DNA of 64,000 nucleotides. Origin: Paragordius varius. Taxonomy: Eukaryota > Nematomorpha. The stretch covers positions 372,001 to 436,000 of the forward strand of contig OZ176057.1 in NCBI GenBank assembly GCA_964247055.1. Reading direction: 5' to 3'. Each line of letters starts with the position of its first letter. The stretch's first letter is position 1. Shown piece by piece: positions 34,141 to 46,557 of this stretch. The notes below the pieces were generated by a model. It saw only the letters and a list, made by a program, of their open reading frames with translations, did not search any database and was not told the DNA's origin. The translations under genes and the position numbers were made by a program.

Positions 34141-34420
34141 CAAATGCAATAAAAATGAATTTAAACAACAACATATTATTCTAAAAATTACAACATATTA
34201 TATAACATAATGCGATCGATGTTTCATAAATTAACATTTATAATTGCAATTCCCATAACGATAAGTTTTATAATAGAAAAAAACGTATGGTTTAAAATTG
34301 CCTGTTTAATGTATTGTGTTTAAAGGTATTATGGATAATGTTAATGGTTCTTATTGGTCGAATACCAGTGCAAAGAAACTCTACAAAAATAATATCAATC
34401 CTCTAATGGTCCAGGCTAAA

Positions 34421-34575
34421 GAAGGTGAAAACATACGAACAAACAGTAAAAATACAAAAACATATATTTTTTCCTAAACGACAACCATACTTTTTGAAAC
34501 CTTATTTTTTCTCACATAAGCTATTAGTTATACTTATGTTTTATAAAACACGTATAATATCAGTTTTTACTGTAT
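34421..34575. mobile_element. CAGT-type MITE, centre-deleted
   Basis: Head with 'acaaacagtaaaaatac' and 'cgacaaccatactttttgaa', followed closely by the tail 'acacgtataatatcagttt' TTACTGTATA. Much of the centre is missing. Confidence 0.45.
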
Positions 34576-35061
34576 ATATTACGCTTTATTTATTTTTACC
34601 AATGAAATGGATTTCACTAATAATTAGCTCTTTTATTCTGCATCTGCGATGTTTTTGGATAATAAAATCCTTATGCGACTGTAATTATACATTGTATAAA
34701 AATGATTTTTTAATAACCTGTATAGATTCCAATTTTGCTTTAGTAGCTCTGATAATATATTATTTAAGAAAATCGGTTTTCCTGAATTAACTTTATTATC
34801 ATACAAAAGTATGATGGAGCAAGAACCGTTGATTTTACATTCATAAAAAACTGAAGATATGATATTTTGGAAATTTAATAATAAATACAACAGAAATATA
34901 AAACAAAGTGCTCAAAAAATAAAATACAATGTAGTCATAGATCATATGACAACACTATCGCCTATTCATTTCAATTGTCAGCGTTACTATCAAGCTCTCA
35001 GATGCTGTATGATTATGCTTACCTAACTGTTTCTATGTGTTAATATTGATTATCATGTCCG

Positions 35062-35181
35062 TGCTAACTTTACCCTTCAACAATTCAAACTCACCCATGT
35101 GTTTTAGTACTAATATAACTCATTATTAAAAAAAATAATTTAAAGAATTGTTTAAGGTTAAATTTTAATAGTAAATGGTAT
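35062..35181. mobile_element. Minisatellite foldback (type F), small relic
   Basis: Left 'caacaattcaaactcaccc', AT-rich centre with 'actaatataactcattatt' (shared with 43311-43699), right 'gaattgtttaaggttaaatt' and GTAAATGGTAT. A short, degenerate member. Confidence 0.5.
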
Positions 35182-35364
35182 AAACTAATTTGACCAAATG
35201 GTTCGATTTTTCGCCTTTTTGCAGGTCATTTAATTTGGTCCATGGCTCTTCTCTTACAAGCACGTTTAGCTTTGTAACTGGGTGTTATAATCAATTTCCA
35301 CTCTTGTTATTATTTTACTAAGACGATTGATAATATTATATTACAGTATGCATTTTAATGTATG

Positions 35365-36444
35365 TTAAGTAATTTTATTGCCAGTCAAACATAGATGGTT
35401 TATGTTTAAAATACTGCTCGACAATATTTAGTAGTACACATATGAAAGAGGAGTAACGTGTGAATTTATGGATATTTTGTAATTTAAAATTTTAAATATT
35501 ATACAATTGTTAACATTTGAATTTGAGGAATTTTGTGGGTTTGTATCTTTAATATATTAATAAAAAGTAAAATAGGTATTTTAAAATTATTTATGTTGAT
35601 TATTAGCAATTTATATAGTAATTATTACCAATTAATAAAATAGGTAATGTTAAAATTTATGTAAATTTTAGATTGGTTTTGTTTTTTATTTGCATTGCTA
35701 ATCATTGATAATTTTTTACGGATAAAAACTGCCGTTAATAAATTTAGTCAAATTTTAATCTTTGTTTTTTATGGTAATTGTAATGAATTGCTACATATTT
35801 TGGACATTAAAAATAAATTTAGTCAAATTTAATTTGTTTGTTTTACCTGTATTTATTAAAAATCCAAAGTATGTAGTAATTAATTACGATTAACAATGGT
35901 AAATAAAAAAAATTAAATTTTACTAAAATTTTCAAAAACCTCAATTTTTACTTTTATTAAAATGTCCAAAATATGTTACAATCAACAATGTTAAAAAACA
36001 AAAAAATTAAATTTGCTTAAATTTATCAACGGCAATATCCGAAATTCTTAAAAATTCTTAATCAAAATTTAAAAAACAAAACCAATCTAAAATCTATTTT
36101 CACAGTTTTGGACTAAATTATAAAAATACCAATTCTGCACAACAGGTATTTATTATGTTAAATATTAATTATAAAATTTAATTAGGAATAATTAACGTAA
36201 ATAATCTTAAATCTATTACTATTTATTAATCAATTAAAGATAAAAACCCACAAAATTTGGCATCTAAATACGTGTTAACAATCAAATGTTAACATATATT
36301 GCTATAAAATTCTCCAAATTTAACATTACAAAATGTCCATCAAATTAAGCCTGTGTTAATTCTCATGTCAACTTTTATATGTGTACTATAAAATAATTTT
36401 GTGGAGTATTTTAATGTTATTTGACTGGCAATAAAATTACTTAA
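35365..36444. mobile_element. 1.08-kb near-palindromic element with TTAA ends
   Basis: The first 25 bp (TTAAGTAATTTTATTGCCAG + TCAAA) recur perfectly inverted as the last 25 bp (36420-36444). Homology of the arms continues inward, diverged, for several hundred bp ('ttgttaacatttga' at about 35507 and its inverse near 36281; 'gattggttttgttttttat' at about 35672 and its inverse near 36079). The arms make up most of the element. There is no coding content. TTAA at both borders suggests a piggyBac-type target duplication. Confidence 0.7.
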
Positions 36445-37690
36445 CAAATCTGATTGCTAATTTACCCTATCATACCCGCCTTCATAAAAAATTTCTATTA
36501 TATTAATAACCCCACGTTTTCAGTGTTTTTTAAATTGATGGGTTCTAATTACTTGGCTCTATTACACCCTCCGCTTAAAATATTTTCAATAAATATCTAC
36601 AAGTGTATTCGTTTTCTAGCAAATTATTTTAAAGCCAAGAATTGTTTGACAACTCCCATTTTTCAAGACGTTGGAACAAAACTGGATTAATTTTTAACGG
36701 CTCAGTCAACATAGGCGCATTTTTAAATGATCAAGGAATTCCACATTCAAAAAATGTATCAAGATTTCCAGTAAATGCTTTAAAAGGCAATAGCTTTTTA
36801 AAAACAGGCAAATCAATAAAATAATTCGAATTTCAAAAAAATCAAAATAGTACATGTTTCCAGGATAATTGCCCCAAGACAATATTTTCTCAAACCGTCA
36901 CAACAACGGTAGGGTTAATAAATATATAAAGTGGGACATTTATGGATAAAAAGCATCTTTATTAGGCTAACTAGGGCTAACATATTTTTCCGAATTAGGC
37001 TTTAAAGTCACCATTCCACATTTTTATTAATATGTGAATATAAACAGTGCACTAAATCGAGAGTCTAAAAAATTTATTTAAAAGCAACAAGTTTTTCGCA
37101 TTTTACGCAACTTTAAGTTCCTTTTGGATGTGTTACGTTTGCTAAAAAAATTAAGCCTTTGATTGAAAATAGTTGCATTTGACTAAAAGGTAAAAATATC
37201 CGAAATTGTCCTTTTGCTTTATGAGTCATTTATGAAGGGTATTCTTTTATGTTTCTTATTGAGAAATAGCTGAATTAGCGCAATTTATACTAAATAAATT
37301 TTTCGGAATAATTTTTATTTAATATTTTTATAGATTTAAGCGCAGGTAATCCAATTAAACAATTGTATCAATTTATGTATATTGATTTGTCTCATATTTA
37401 ATTTCATTTATATTTTTTTCTGTGTTGTAATTTATTTTTAAGTTTTTTCTTTTAACTGATGATGCCATTGGGCGAAAATTTGAGTCTATAATAAATTTAT
37501 TTTTATTTTCTTTCATTTCACGACGTTAACACGAATCTTATAAACAATTATGAGCTCATGTATTTAAATTAAACTTAAGGAAATCGCGAAAAACAGTATC
37601 TAATAGAGATTTTATGGACAAGGATCAATTATGTATGAGATATTGATTATATTTGTAATTATTACTAAACCTAGAAACTTATTTAACGAA
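36445..37690. other. No recognisable gene
   Basis: Two short plus-strand open frames (36454-36690 and 36642-36824) overlap in different frames and have somewhat gene-like composition (FNGSVNIGAFLNDQGIPHS), but match no family I know. Possible old coding remnant; the rest is AT-rich spacer. Confidence 0.25.
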
Positions 37691-37696
37691 ATACAG

Positions 37697-37800
37697 TAAG
37701 TCGAACATGCATAAAATTATTCAAACAAAACGTAAAAATATAAAGCTAATATTTTTTTCTATTTGACATCCATACTTTTTAAATTTTAATTTTTTTTACT
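37697..37800. mobile_element. CAGT-type MITE, left end only
   Basis: It reads CAGTAAGTCGAACATGCATA, then 'caaacaaaacgtaaaaatat' and 'ccatactttttaaatttt'. No matching right end follows before the TTAA MITE at 37892. Confidence 0.5.
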
Positions 37801-37891
37801 TTTAACTCACTGTTTAGAATCGCAAAGAATTAGAGATTTTAGGTGAGACAATCAATTATGTATATTTAGATAGTTTAGCTACTAGTTGATA

Positions 37892-38452
37892 TTAAATACT
37901 TCACTCATTTTAGTCCTTTGATTCAAATTGGGGTAGTTAGATACCCCAGGCCTGTTTAAAATCAAATAGTTTAAAAAGTATGGAAGCAATCGAAACCATG
38001 GCAAGATTTTGCACTTATATAACATTAATAAACCGAAATATATAAAAAATTTTTATTTAAAAATACTTGATATTACTTATTTTGAGCTAAAACTTAAAGA
38101 TAAAAATTTAGTCAACGTGACATGTGTCAAATTGTAAAATTAAAAAATAATACAAAATAAACCGCTTTTTCTATTTCTATCAATGTTAGATGTAATTTAT
38201 ATAAAAAAATAAGCTTTAGTTTTACATGAAGACGATATTTTGCAAAGTTTTTGTAAAATAAAAATGGCGTCGAAGTAGTTTGAGGTGGAACTTTTTTTTT
38301 CAAAACAAAATTTTATCAAGATATTTTGGCATATTTATATAATATTTATCAGATAGAAGCATAAATTTAAATTGGCACCGTTTCCTTCTGTTGTTTTTTA
38401 TTTAAATTTAGTCTGGGGTATTTAGATACCCCAGTTTGGATCGAAGTGTTAA
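37892..38452 (-). mobile_element. TTAA/CACTT MITE (copy D, reverse)
   Basis: It reads opposite to copy A: 'attttagtcctttgattc' and TAGTTAGATACCCCAGGCCT at the left, GGGGTATTTAGATACCCC and GATCGAAGTGTTAA at the right. With copy E, 137 bp away, it forms a large inverted pair. Confidence 0.75.
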
Positions 38453-38589
38453 TACATTAAATATAGTATAATTAAATAATATATTTATTTTTATGAGAAG
38501 GAGTATCCTAACCAATTATAATATCATTGCACTACACACAACAAATTTCGACTTTTTTTAACTGCCATATGTGGAAATTTAAATTTTAA

Positions 38590-39158
38590 TTAACACTTCG
38601 ATTCAAATTGGGGCATCTAAATACCCCAGACTAAATTTAAATAAAAAACAACAGAAGGAAACGGTGCCAATTTAAATTTATGCTTCTATCTGATAAATAT
38701 TATATAAATATGCCAAAACATCTTGATAAAATTTTGTTTTGAAAAAAAAAGTTCCACCTCAAATTACTTCGACGCCATTTTTATTTTACAAAAATTTTGC
38801 TAAATATCGTCTTTATTTAATTTTAAGGGTAAAACTAAATCTATTTTTTTATATACATTACATCTAACATTGATAGAAATAGAAAAAGCGGTTTAGTTTG
38901 TATAATTTTTCAATTTTTCAATTTGACACATGTCACATTGACGAAATTTTTACCTTTCGGCTTTAGCTTAAAATAATAATATCAAGTATTTTTGAATAAA
39001 ATTTTTTATATATTTCGGTTTATTATAGTGCAAAATTTTGCCATGATTTTGATTGCATAGATACTTTTTAAAGTAGTTGATTTTAAACAGGCTTGGGGTA
39101 TCCAACTACCCCAATTTGAATCGAAGGACAAAATGAGTGTGTTGTATCCAAGTGTTAA
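38590..39158 (+). mobile_element. TTAA/CACTT MITE (copy E)
   Basis: A complete 569-bp copy with TTAACACTTCGATTCAAATT at the left and GTTGTATCCAAGTGTTAA at the right. Facing copy D, the pair could form a stem of more than 500 bp in single-stranded DNA or RNA. Confidence 0.8.
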
Positions 39159-40250
39159 GCATACTAATTCAAATCCAAATTTGAAAATATTTTTGACCTA
39201 GCTTGAATAGATTTTGGAAAATTTATATTTTGTTAATTTTAAAATAATCGAAAAATCGGACGCTTGATCAAATATATTATAAGATAGAAAAAAATTGAGA
39301 ATATGAAACTATCATTAAATAAAGCATACAAAACTGTATCTTTTACATATAAATATATTATATAGGCTTTTATTAAAAATCGTAAATTGAGAGATGTCAT
39401 ATTATTTGCTTTTTGCGAGCTCATCACAAACGTTTGTAAATAAGTTTCAGTGTAAAAGCATCAGCTTTTAGAATATATATATTTTGTCCAATTTTAATTT
39501 ATGTTAAATTTATGAACCAATTTAAGTACATCAGTGGCGAAAAACCCAATCATTTATGCAAAAATCTATGTTACTTGTGGATTTTTATATTTTTTAAATT
39601 TGAACGAAATGGACATAGTAAAATTAACATTTATATATAGGCCGAGGTAAATGATCATAAAAAATGGATTAACATAGATTACAGCTTGTTGAGTATGGTA
39701 TCCTGTTCATGTAAAGAAATTTTTAATTCACATAAATCTGAAAACTCAAACTTATTTATATGTTTGAATAAATTGATGGATATCTATAGATTATATTAAA
39801 TTAATAAACTTAACCACAAATTAGTCGCGGCTAGAATTATTAATGTAAAAAATTTGCGACGAAAAATCTTTTGGGATTTGAAAATTAATGCATTAAAAAA
39901 AATATATCATCATGGATTGTTGATTTATTCTAATACTAGTTTGATAATTCATGCATAGTTTAACGCTACTTTTTGGTTTTATGATTTATTTTTATCATAG
40001 ATTGTTACAAAGAATTATATTAATGCTAAGATTTTTATCATAGATTGTACACAGCAATTTATTCATGCTAAATAAATCTATTTAATGAAGAATAAATACA
40101 ATATGAATACATTTATTTATTGTAAATACATTTACATAGCTTATAAATACATATACATAGTATATAAATATATAAAAATTATGTATGATTCCAAATAAAA
40201 TTGGATATCATATTAATAGTATACTACTGATGGCCTTTTGTCGATTTGTG
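39159..40250. other. No gene seen
   Basis: AT-rich spacer without supportable features. Confidence 0.4.
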
Positions 40251-40745
40251 GGACCAGTAATAGAACCTTCTTTTTTGCAGACAACAAAGAAAGTAAATCC
40301 TTGGCAGCTTTTTTGGTAATTTTGTGCTTTTTAATGAAATAATGGGCTTGTGTAGTCGCGCTGCAAGAGCCTTTTTGTAATCAAAAAGACAAAATTAGCA
40401 GTCTGATTTAAATTTATATGATTTTTCGGTTCAAAGTCAAATCATTGGCACGCTAAAAGGCATTGCTTTATTGTTATTTTTCCAATCAATTAAATTTATA
40501 CGGCATGAATCGCATATTTTTTTCGGAGCCCAAGGTTTGGCAGCATCTATTGTATCAAAACATTTCGAAAAAAGTTGTTCTATTGTGTTTCCTAAATTTC
40601 TTAATTTTTTTAAAAAATCCATCGTCCGCAAACATACAAAATTTGTTCGGATCATTTTTAGAATTGCGTTCTATATTATAAAGATAAATACCTGCTTGCG
40701 GGATCTCGCTCGTGTCAACGATTTGATTCAAAAACTTAAACATAA
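40250..40745 (-). pseudogene. Fragment of a conserved PWAP/CxxC domain protein
   Basis: Minus strand: LRNLGNTIEQLFSKCFDT, AAKPWAPKKICDSCRINLID, KNNNKAMPFSVPMI, then after a stop EPKNHINLN. I recall the order 'KPWAPH..C..C...L..W....MPF.VPM.WREP.NH' from a cysteine-containing domain common in invertebrate genomes, often in transposon-linked genes. Upstream residues FKFLNQIVDTSEIPQAGI continue in another frame. A broken fragment; no function is claimed. Confidence 0.45.
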
Positions 40746-41041
40746 ATGCACTAGGAAAGTATATTTTGGATATATTTTGATAAAATTTAAAAAACTACCT
40801 CTAATGAAAATTACATTATAAAAGCGACAAAAACTTTTTATAAAGAAAAAATATTTCTTCATTCTTAAAGAGCAATGTTAATTGAAATTGTTATTAATCT
40901 TAATTTTTTAGCAATCATTAGAGTTTTAGATTTTCGCTCACAAAAAAACGTCAATTTTTGCTATTATAAATTCGAAATTTATGACTATATTGATTAAGAT
41001 CATTTTTATAATCTATTACGCTCTATCGATTGATATATTAT

Positions 41042-41047
41042 TTTATT
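41042..41047 (-). promoter_or_regulatory. Possible poly(A) signal of the amine oxidase gene
   Basis: AATAAA on the minus strand about 110 nt after the stop codon, within sequence that may derive from a CTAGTGT-element end. Confidence 0.4.
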
Positions 41048-41099
41048 TTTTGAAAAATCCTTTCAAGTAGCCCATTTTTTTTTTAATTTTTGGTATAGG

Positions 41100-41166
41100 T
41101 ATACTATTAGCTAACAGAAACTAAAATAATATCATTTGGCAGAAAAATTTGTTGTCTAGTAGTGTT
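41100..41166 (-). mobile_element. CTAGTGT-element terminus at the amine oxidase stop codon
   Basis: On the minus strand CACTACTAGACAACAAATTT is followed by TTCTGCC. This matches the ends of 16626-17462 and 26744-27851 (CACTAGACAACAAATTTT, TTCTGCC) with 3 extra bases. The TAG of CTACTAG is the stop of the amine oxidase exon ending at 41156. Confidence 0.55.
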
Positions 41167-41262
41167 GGGAAATAATTGGTGCATTTAATATATCTATAAT
41201 TTCTTCATCGCTAATTAAATTTTCTTCAAGTGATTTCAAGCAGAGTGCGCCACAGCGAATTC
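41156..41262 (-). CDS. Amine oxidase exon 13 (last)
   Basis: Acceptor TTGTTTTAG, then GA ATT CGC: IRCGALCLKSLEENLISDEE and a tail ending ISQHY-stop. It directly continues GAIQSG of exon 12 (codon G|GA). Confidence 0.85.
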
Positions 41263-44200
41263 CTAAAACAAAGAAAAAGTTTTATTTAAAACAAACGAAA
41301 ACTTAAAAATAAACAAACTTAAAATAATACAGTTTTTGTGTATATATTAAATGTTACTTATGTTTTTATTATAAATTATTAAAGAATTGCAAGTATGAAT
41401 TTACATTAAAAATTAAAATTACACGGACAAAACGCAAAAATATAAAGGCAAATATTTTTTTCAAAAAAAACCATACTGAAACTTATTTCTTCTTATATAA
41501 ATTATTTACTTTCCACTTAAAAATATAAAATTGATTGTGTTACCAATATACATCTCTATATACTTTGCAATTTCAACAATGCATTATAATTAAAAAAATG
41601 ACATTTAAAAGGTATGGCTATATTTTAGAAAAAATATTTGTACTCATATTTTTACGTGTCCGTATATAATTTTAATTTTTACTGTAAAACATACATTTTT
41701 ACATCTTTTTGAACTATAAATTTGGTGTATATTACACCTCTACTCCTTTGCAAACGAAAATGTAAAATAGTAGGTCTCTTAGTTTTAGTATTATCAAATA
41801 ATCTTTACAGTATTTTACCAGATTGAATGGCTCCAGATATGGTTCCTTTCTCATAATTTGCCGTTTCAGTCCCTCCAAAAAATATCATATTTTTGGTGAC
41901 ATTATTGTTAAGTTTATCATTACAATTTTGCTCTATATTAAGGCTATTAAACAATTGTAAATTTATGAGATTTTGAGTTTTTCCAATACAAGGAACCGAA
42001 ATAGGACCACCAAAACACAAAGGCTCCATTCTCCAATCCTATAAGATTATAAAAAAAAAACCGTTTAAATTTAAAAGTTAATATTTATTAAAGACGTGAA
42101 TTACGTTTTTTTGTTAAGTCTGGCAAAAAATATGATATACTATATAAAAATGGTAAAAATTTGGGTTAGAAATATCTCAACTATACAACATATTTAGTAT
42201 TCCAGACTGATTAAAATTGCCTAGTAGAGTGGTTTAAAACAAATGACTTTATATTTAATGATGAAAATTTTATAAGAATCATTCAAATCGATTGTAAAAA
42301 AATATAAAGACAAATATTTTTTTTCAAATAACCGCTCTACATTAAAACTATGAATTTTTAATATACATTGTCTTTTTTGCAAAGTTAATAAGGATGTATA
42401 TTGGTAACACAATCAACTATTTATTTTACGATGTAATATAATAATAATTTATATAGAAAATATTGTGTTCAAAAAATGGTTGCCTTTTGATCTAAATATA
42501 TATTTATTTATGTTTTTACTATTAATTTCATTTACTGTATCTATATATATATATATAAATGGTCAAACATGGGGTTTAATATCACTAAACCCTACAAATT
42601 TAACATACCTAACTACAAAATAATATTTTAATACGGTGGTTTATTAAACAATATTATAGTTATTATAATAAAAGATTTGAATCAAATCGTTTGAGTAATT
42701 GCAAAAAATAACAAAAAAACCTTTTCAAAATAATTGAGGAAAGATTTAGCCTCTGTAGTTTTCCAGACTGCATTAAGGTACGATGTTATGGCTACAATAC
42801 GTTCTTCTTGCTATATATTAAAGAAATCAATCAATTTTAATTATTTTAGCTTAAAATTTGAAAGGAAATATATGAAATTATAAAGTTATGATGATCTTAA
42901 TCAATAGGAAAAAATTAATTTTGAATTCAAGGACTTTCTCTATAATAAAAAAATTAATATATTTTAGTATTAAACCGGTTTTTGTATCCAATAATCATAA
43001 TTATCAGCACCGATGAACCCACTTAAAACGCCAAGGACCACACTTGATTTAACTAAAAGTAGGTAAAAATTTAAATTATATGACAAAACTACATATATTT
43101 GCTGAAAAAACAATCATATTTTTACGAGAATTATATTAAGATTATAAATAATTTATGTAAGAAAAGGTTAGTAAAGTGTAGTTTTTTGATAAAAATTTCT
43201 CTTTATAATTTAAATTTTTATGCCATTCTTAAAGCAAACGCAATAATTTTTCAAATGTTAAATATGTTGCGTTTTTTGAAAAAATGCTTTTGACTGCAAA
43301 AATGTTAACTATACCATTTACAGTTCAAATTCACCCTTGAACAATTCAAATTCACCCTCGAACAATTCAAATTCACCCTTGAACAATTCAAATTCACCTT
43401 TGAACAATTCAAATTCACCCTAAAAATAATTTATGTATTTTCAAACTAATATAACTCATTATTAATATGAAATATATGTTTTGTATAGTTTATTATTTTT
43501 TTCAGTATTAGTTTAATTTAAAACAAAATTTTTATTTTTTAAAAATATATATGGTAATTTTTAGTATTAAAAACATATATTTTATATGAGGGTGAATTTG
43601 AATTGTTCGAGGGTGAATTTGAATTGTTCAAGGGTGAATTTGAATTGTTTAAGGGTGAATTTGAATTGTTTAAGGGTGAAATTGAATTGTAAATGGTATA
43701 TACTTTTATGTTTTCAGTTAAAGAAAATTAAAATTACCTGTAAAATTTCTATCGTGACAACTAATGATTGAAGTATCAAAGCAACAATCGAAAGGAGCCA
43801 CACAATAAGAACTTCCCTGCATTTGGTATCGGAAGCAATTATTAACAGAGTCGAAATAGGAATACCTTTATATAATAAAGTATAAAAATGAAATATATTA
43901 TATACAAAACGTAAAAACATATAGACAAATATTTTTATCTAGACAGCTATACTTTTTAACTTTGATTATATTATTAAATTTGTAAAATAAAATGTTTTAC
44001 CAATTTTTTAATTCATACTTTGCTTATTAAACCAATGAGTTATATTTAAAAAGCGTTTATAAATAGGTTTTAAAAAATATTTGTTTCAGTCTTTACGTCT
44101 GTATATTTTCAATCTTTCCCTTTAATAATAATTATAATCAACAACTTCGATGTGATGTATTTGGAATATGTCTAAATTATTGTATATTTGGTATATTGTA

Positions 44201-46513
44201 TAATTATCAAAAGACATCAATCAATCTTTAGGATTTCAATTTCGGCTATTTAATAAAAGTATGTTGCCAAATAGTTCCGATATTTTAAAATATAAAAAAA
44301 ATAAGAAAAATATCTAGCAGATCTTGAGAAGAGGATTTTTTATTCGAATTTATTTATTTAAAAATATCTTTTGAACAAACCTATTATTTGCAAAAAGTAG
44401 CATGGCTTAAAATTAAATAGGAACACTACCCCACAAGATAGTTGTTATGGTATATATTCAACTTTTTTACCGAAATACAACAAAATATCAATCATTTATT
44501 AAATCAAAGAATTTCAATTTGAAATTTTTTCTATAATATAAAGATTTTTTTTTTCGTTAAATGGGTATAAATATTTGTAAAGAATTGAAAAAAACAAGAG
44601 ATCTATGGTATTAACAATATCATATTCATCAAAATATAAGAATTACTATGTAATACTTTTTATCCAGTTCTAATTGATTGCTATCGATATCATGAGCCTT
44701 ATTATCAACTGAATTATCAATTTTTCCAGAGTTTGTTAAGTCTTTTATAGGTGATGACAAATTAAATACTGTACCAGTGTGACTGAATTCTAGTAAACGC
44801 CAAAAGGGCTAAAAAATAAAAATTTAATCTACATTTAAAACAATTTTTTTTAAAGTTAAAAATAAAACGGGCAAAAGGAAAATACTAAAAGATAGATTTT
44901 TTTTTCACCAAAGGAAACTCGAAATTTTTTGTAGCGTATTTTATAATCTTCAAACTATTTAAGAGAGACTGGTACACTCGTAGTTAAATAGAATAAGTTA
45001 AAAAAAGTATGGTTGTGTCTTTTAAAAAAAAATATTTTGTACTTTAAGTTTTAATGTTTTATCAGTATAATTTCATTTTGGTGCTATTTTCAAATTGGGG
45101 AATTTATTTGATAATAGAAAATTTTTTTTTATATCTTAAAAGGAATTTAATCAATCATATTAACATAAGTTTTTTTTAAAGACAAAAGTTTATAATTTAA
45201 AATAAGTCTAAAAAATTTAAAAAAACATTTTATTGCTATGGTTTAATTATGCGAAACATGCCTTTATTTTTAATATTTTGGGGTTATAAATCAATATATA
45301 TATATATATATGTTTCATTTTGCGTATAATTTCATTTACTGTATATACAATAAGAATATACATAAGACAAAAAGTCAATATAAAGACAACAATTTTTTAT
45401 ATAATACTTTTTAAATTTTGAATATTTATATATAAATTTAATTGCATGTTAAAAATTTACATCTCTCCTTGATAACTTTGCAATTTTTAAACAATGATAT
45501 ATAATTTAATATAAATATCAAGATCTAAAATATTGGTTGTCTTTGAAAAAACAATATTTGTCTTTATATTTTTACATTTTTCACCGTATAATTCCAAAAT
45601 TCACTGTATTGTTAAAAACTATACCATTTAAACCTTGATTATTGATATATAAATTATAATTATAATTTTAAAATATATACAGTAAAAATTAAAATTATAG
45701 GGGCAAAACATAAAAATATAGAGACAAATACCTTTTCAAACGTAATTTTTCCTCTATAGGCTATTTAATTGATTGTGTTACCAATATACATCTCTATTTC
45801 ATATTTTGCAATTATGCGTTATAAACGAAAAAAATCAAATTTGAAAATAAAGTATGGTTGTCTCTTGAAAAAATATATGTCATTATATTTATACGCTTTG
45901 TCCGTATAATTTCAATTTTTACTGTAATTGCATTACAAATTACATATCTATTTCATACAATCGAATATGTTATGATAAATGTCGATTTTAAAAAAAATCA
46001 ACGGTCGTATTCAAAAAAATATTTGTCTTTATGGTTTTACGTTTTGTCGTCTGTATGATTTAAACCAGAGATGGTGCCAAACACAAATGGCTTTACGGGC
46101 CGCATTTGCAAACTATATGGGAGTTAGCCAATATTTTATAAGATTAGACCACATAAGACTGTAAAAACTACTATTTACTTCAACAACTTTTGAAAGTTCT
46201 CAGCCAAAAAAAGTCAAGACTTATTCGTTTCTTAGTTTGTTTTGTTTTCGAAATTTCTATCGTGGGCTGTAAAAATATTTTGAAACTCCTGTTTTAAATG
46301 TTTACTGTTATATGATATAATTGCTTACTCTGGGATAAATCAGTACAAATTTCAACATTCTCCCAGGTATAAAGGCATTTTTTAATGATGAGCCAATCAC
46401 ATCACATATATCTACTAGACTTTCTTTAACATTAAAATTGTTTTCATTAAAATTATTATTGATTGTCGAATTGCGGTGGCAAAAATTAATCTGAGCTAAA
46501 ATAAAATAAATTT

Positions 46514-46557
<44 letters not shown>

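Noticed and set aside
34425-34890. Overlapping frames of 121 (+) and 85 (-) codons
   Set aside because: The first half is MITE terminus; the remainder is hydrophobic AT-rich translation without family signal or exon borders.
45858-46164. Overlapping plus-strand frames of 61-66 codons
   Set aside because: Translation of MITE right ends and a hAT fragment.
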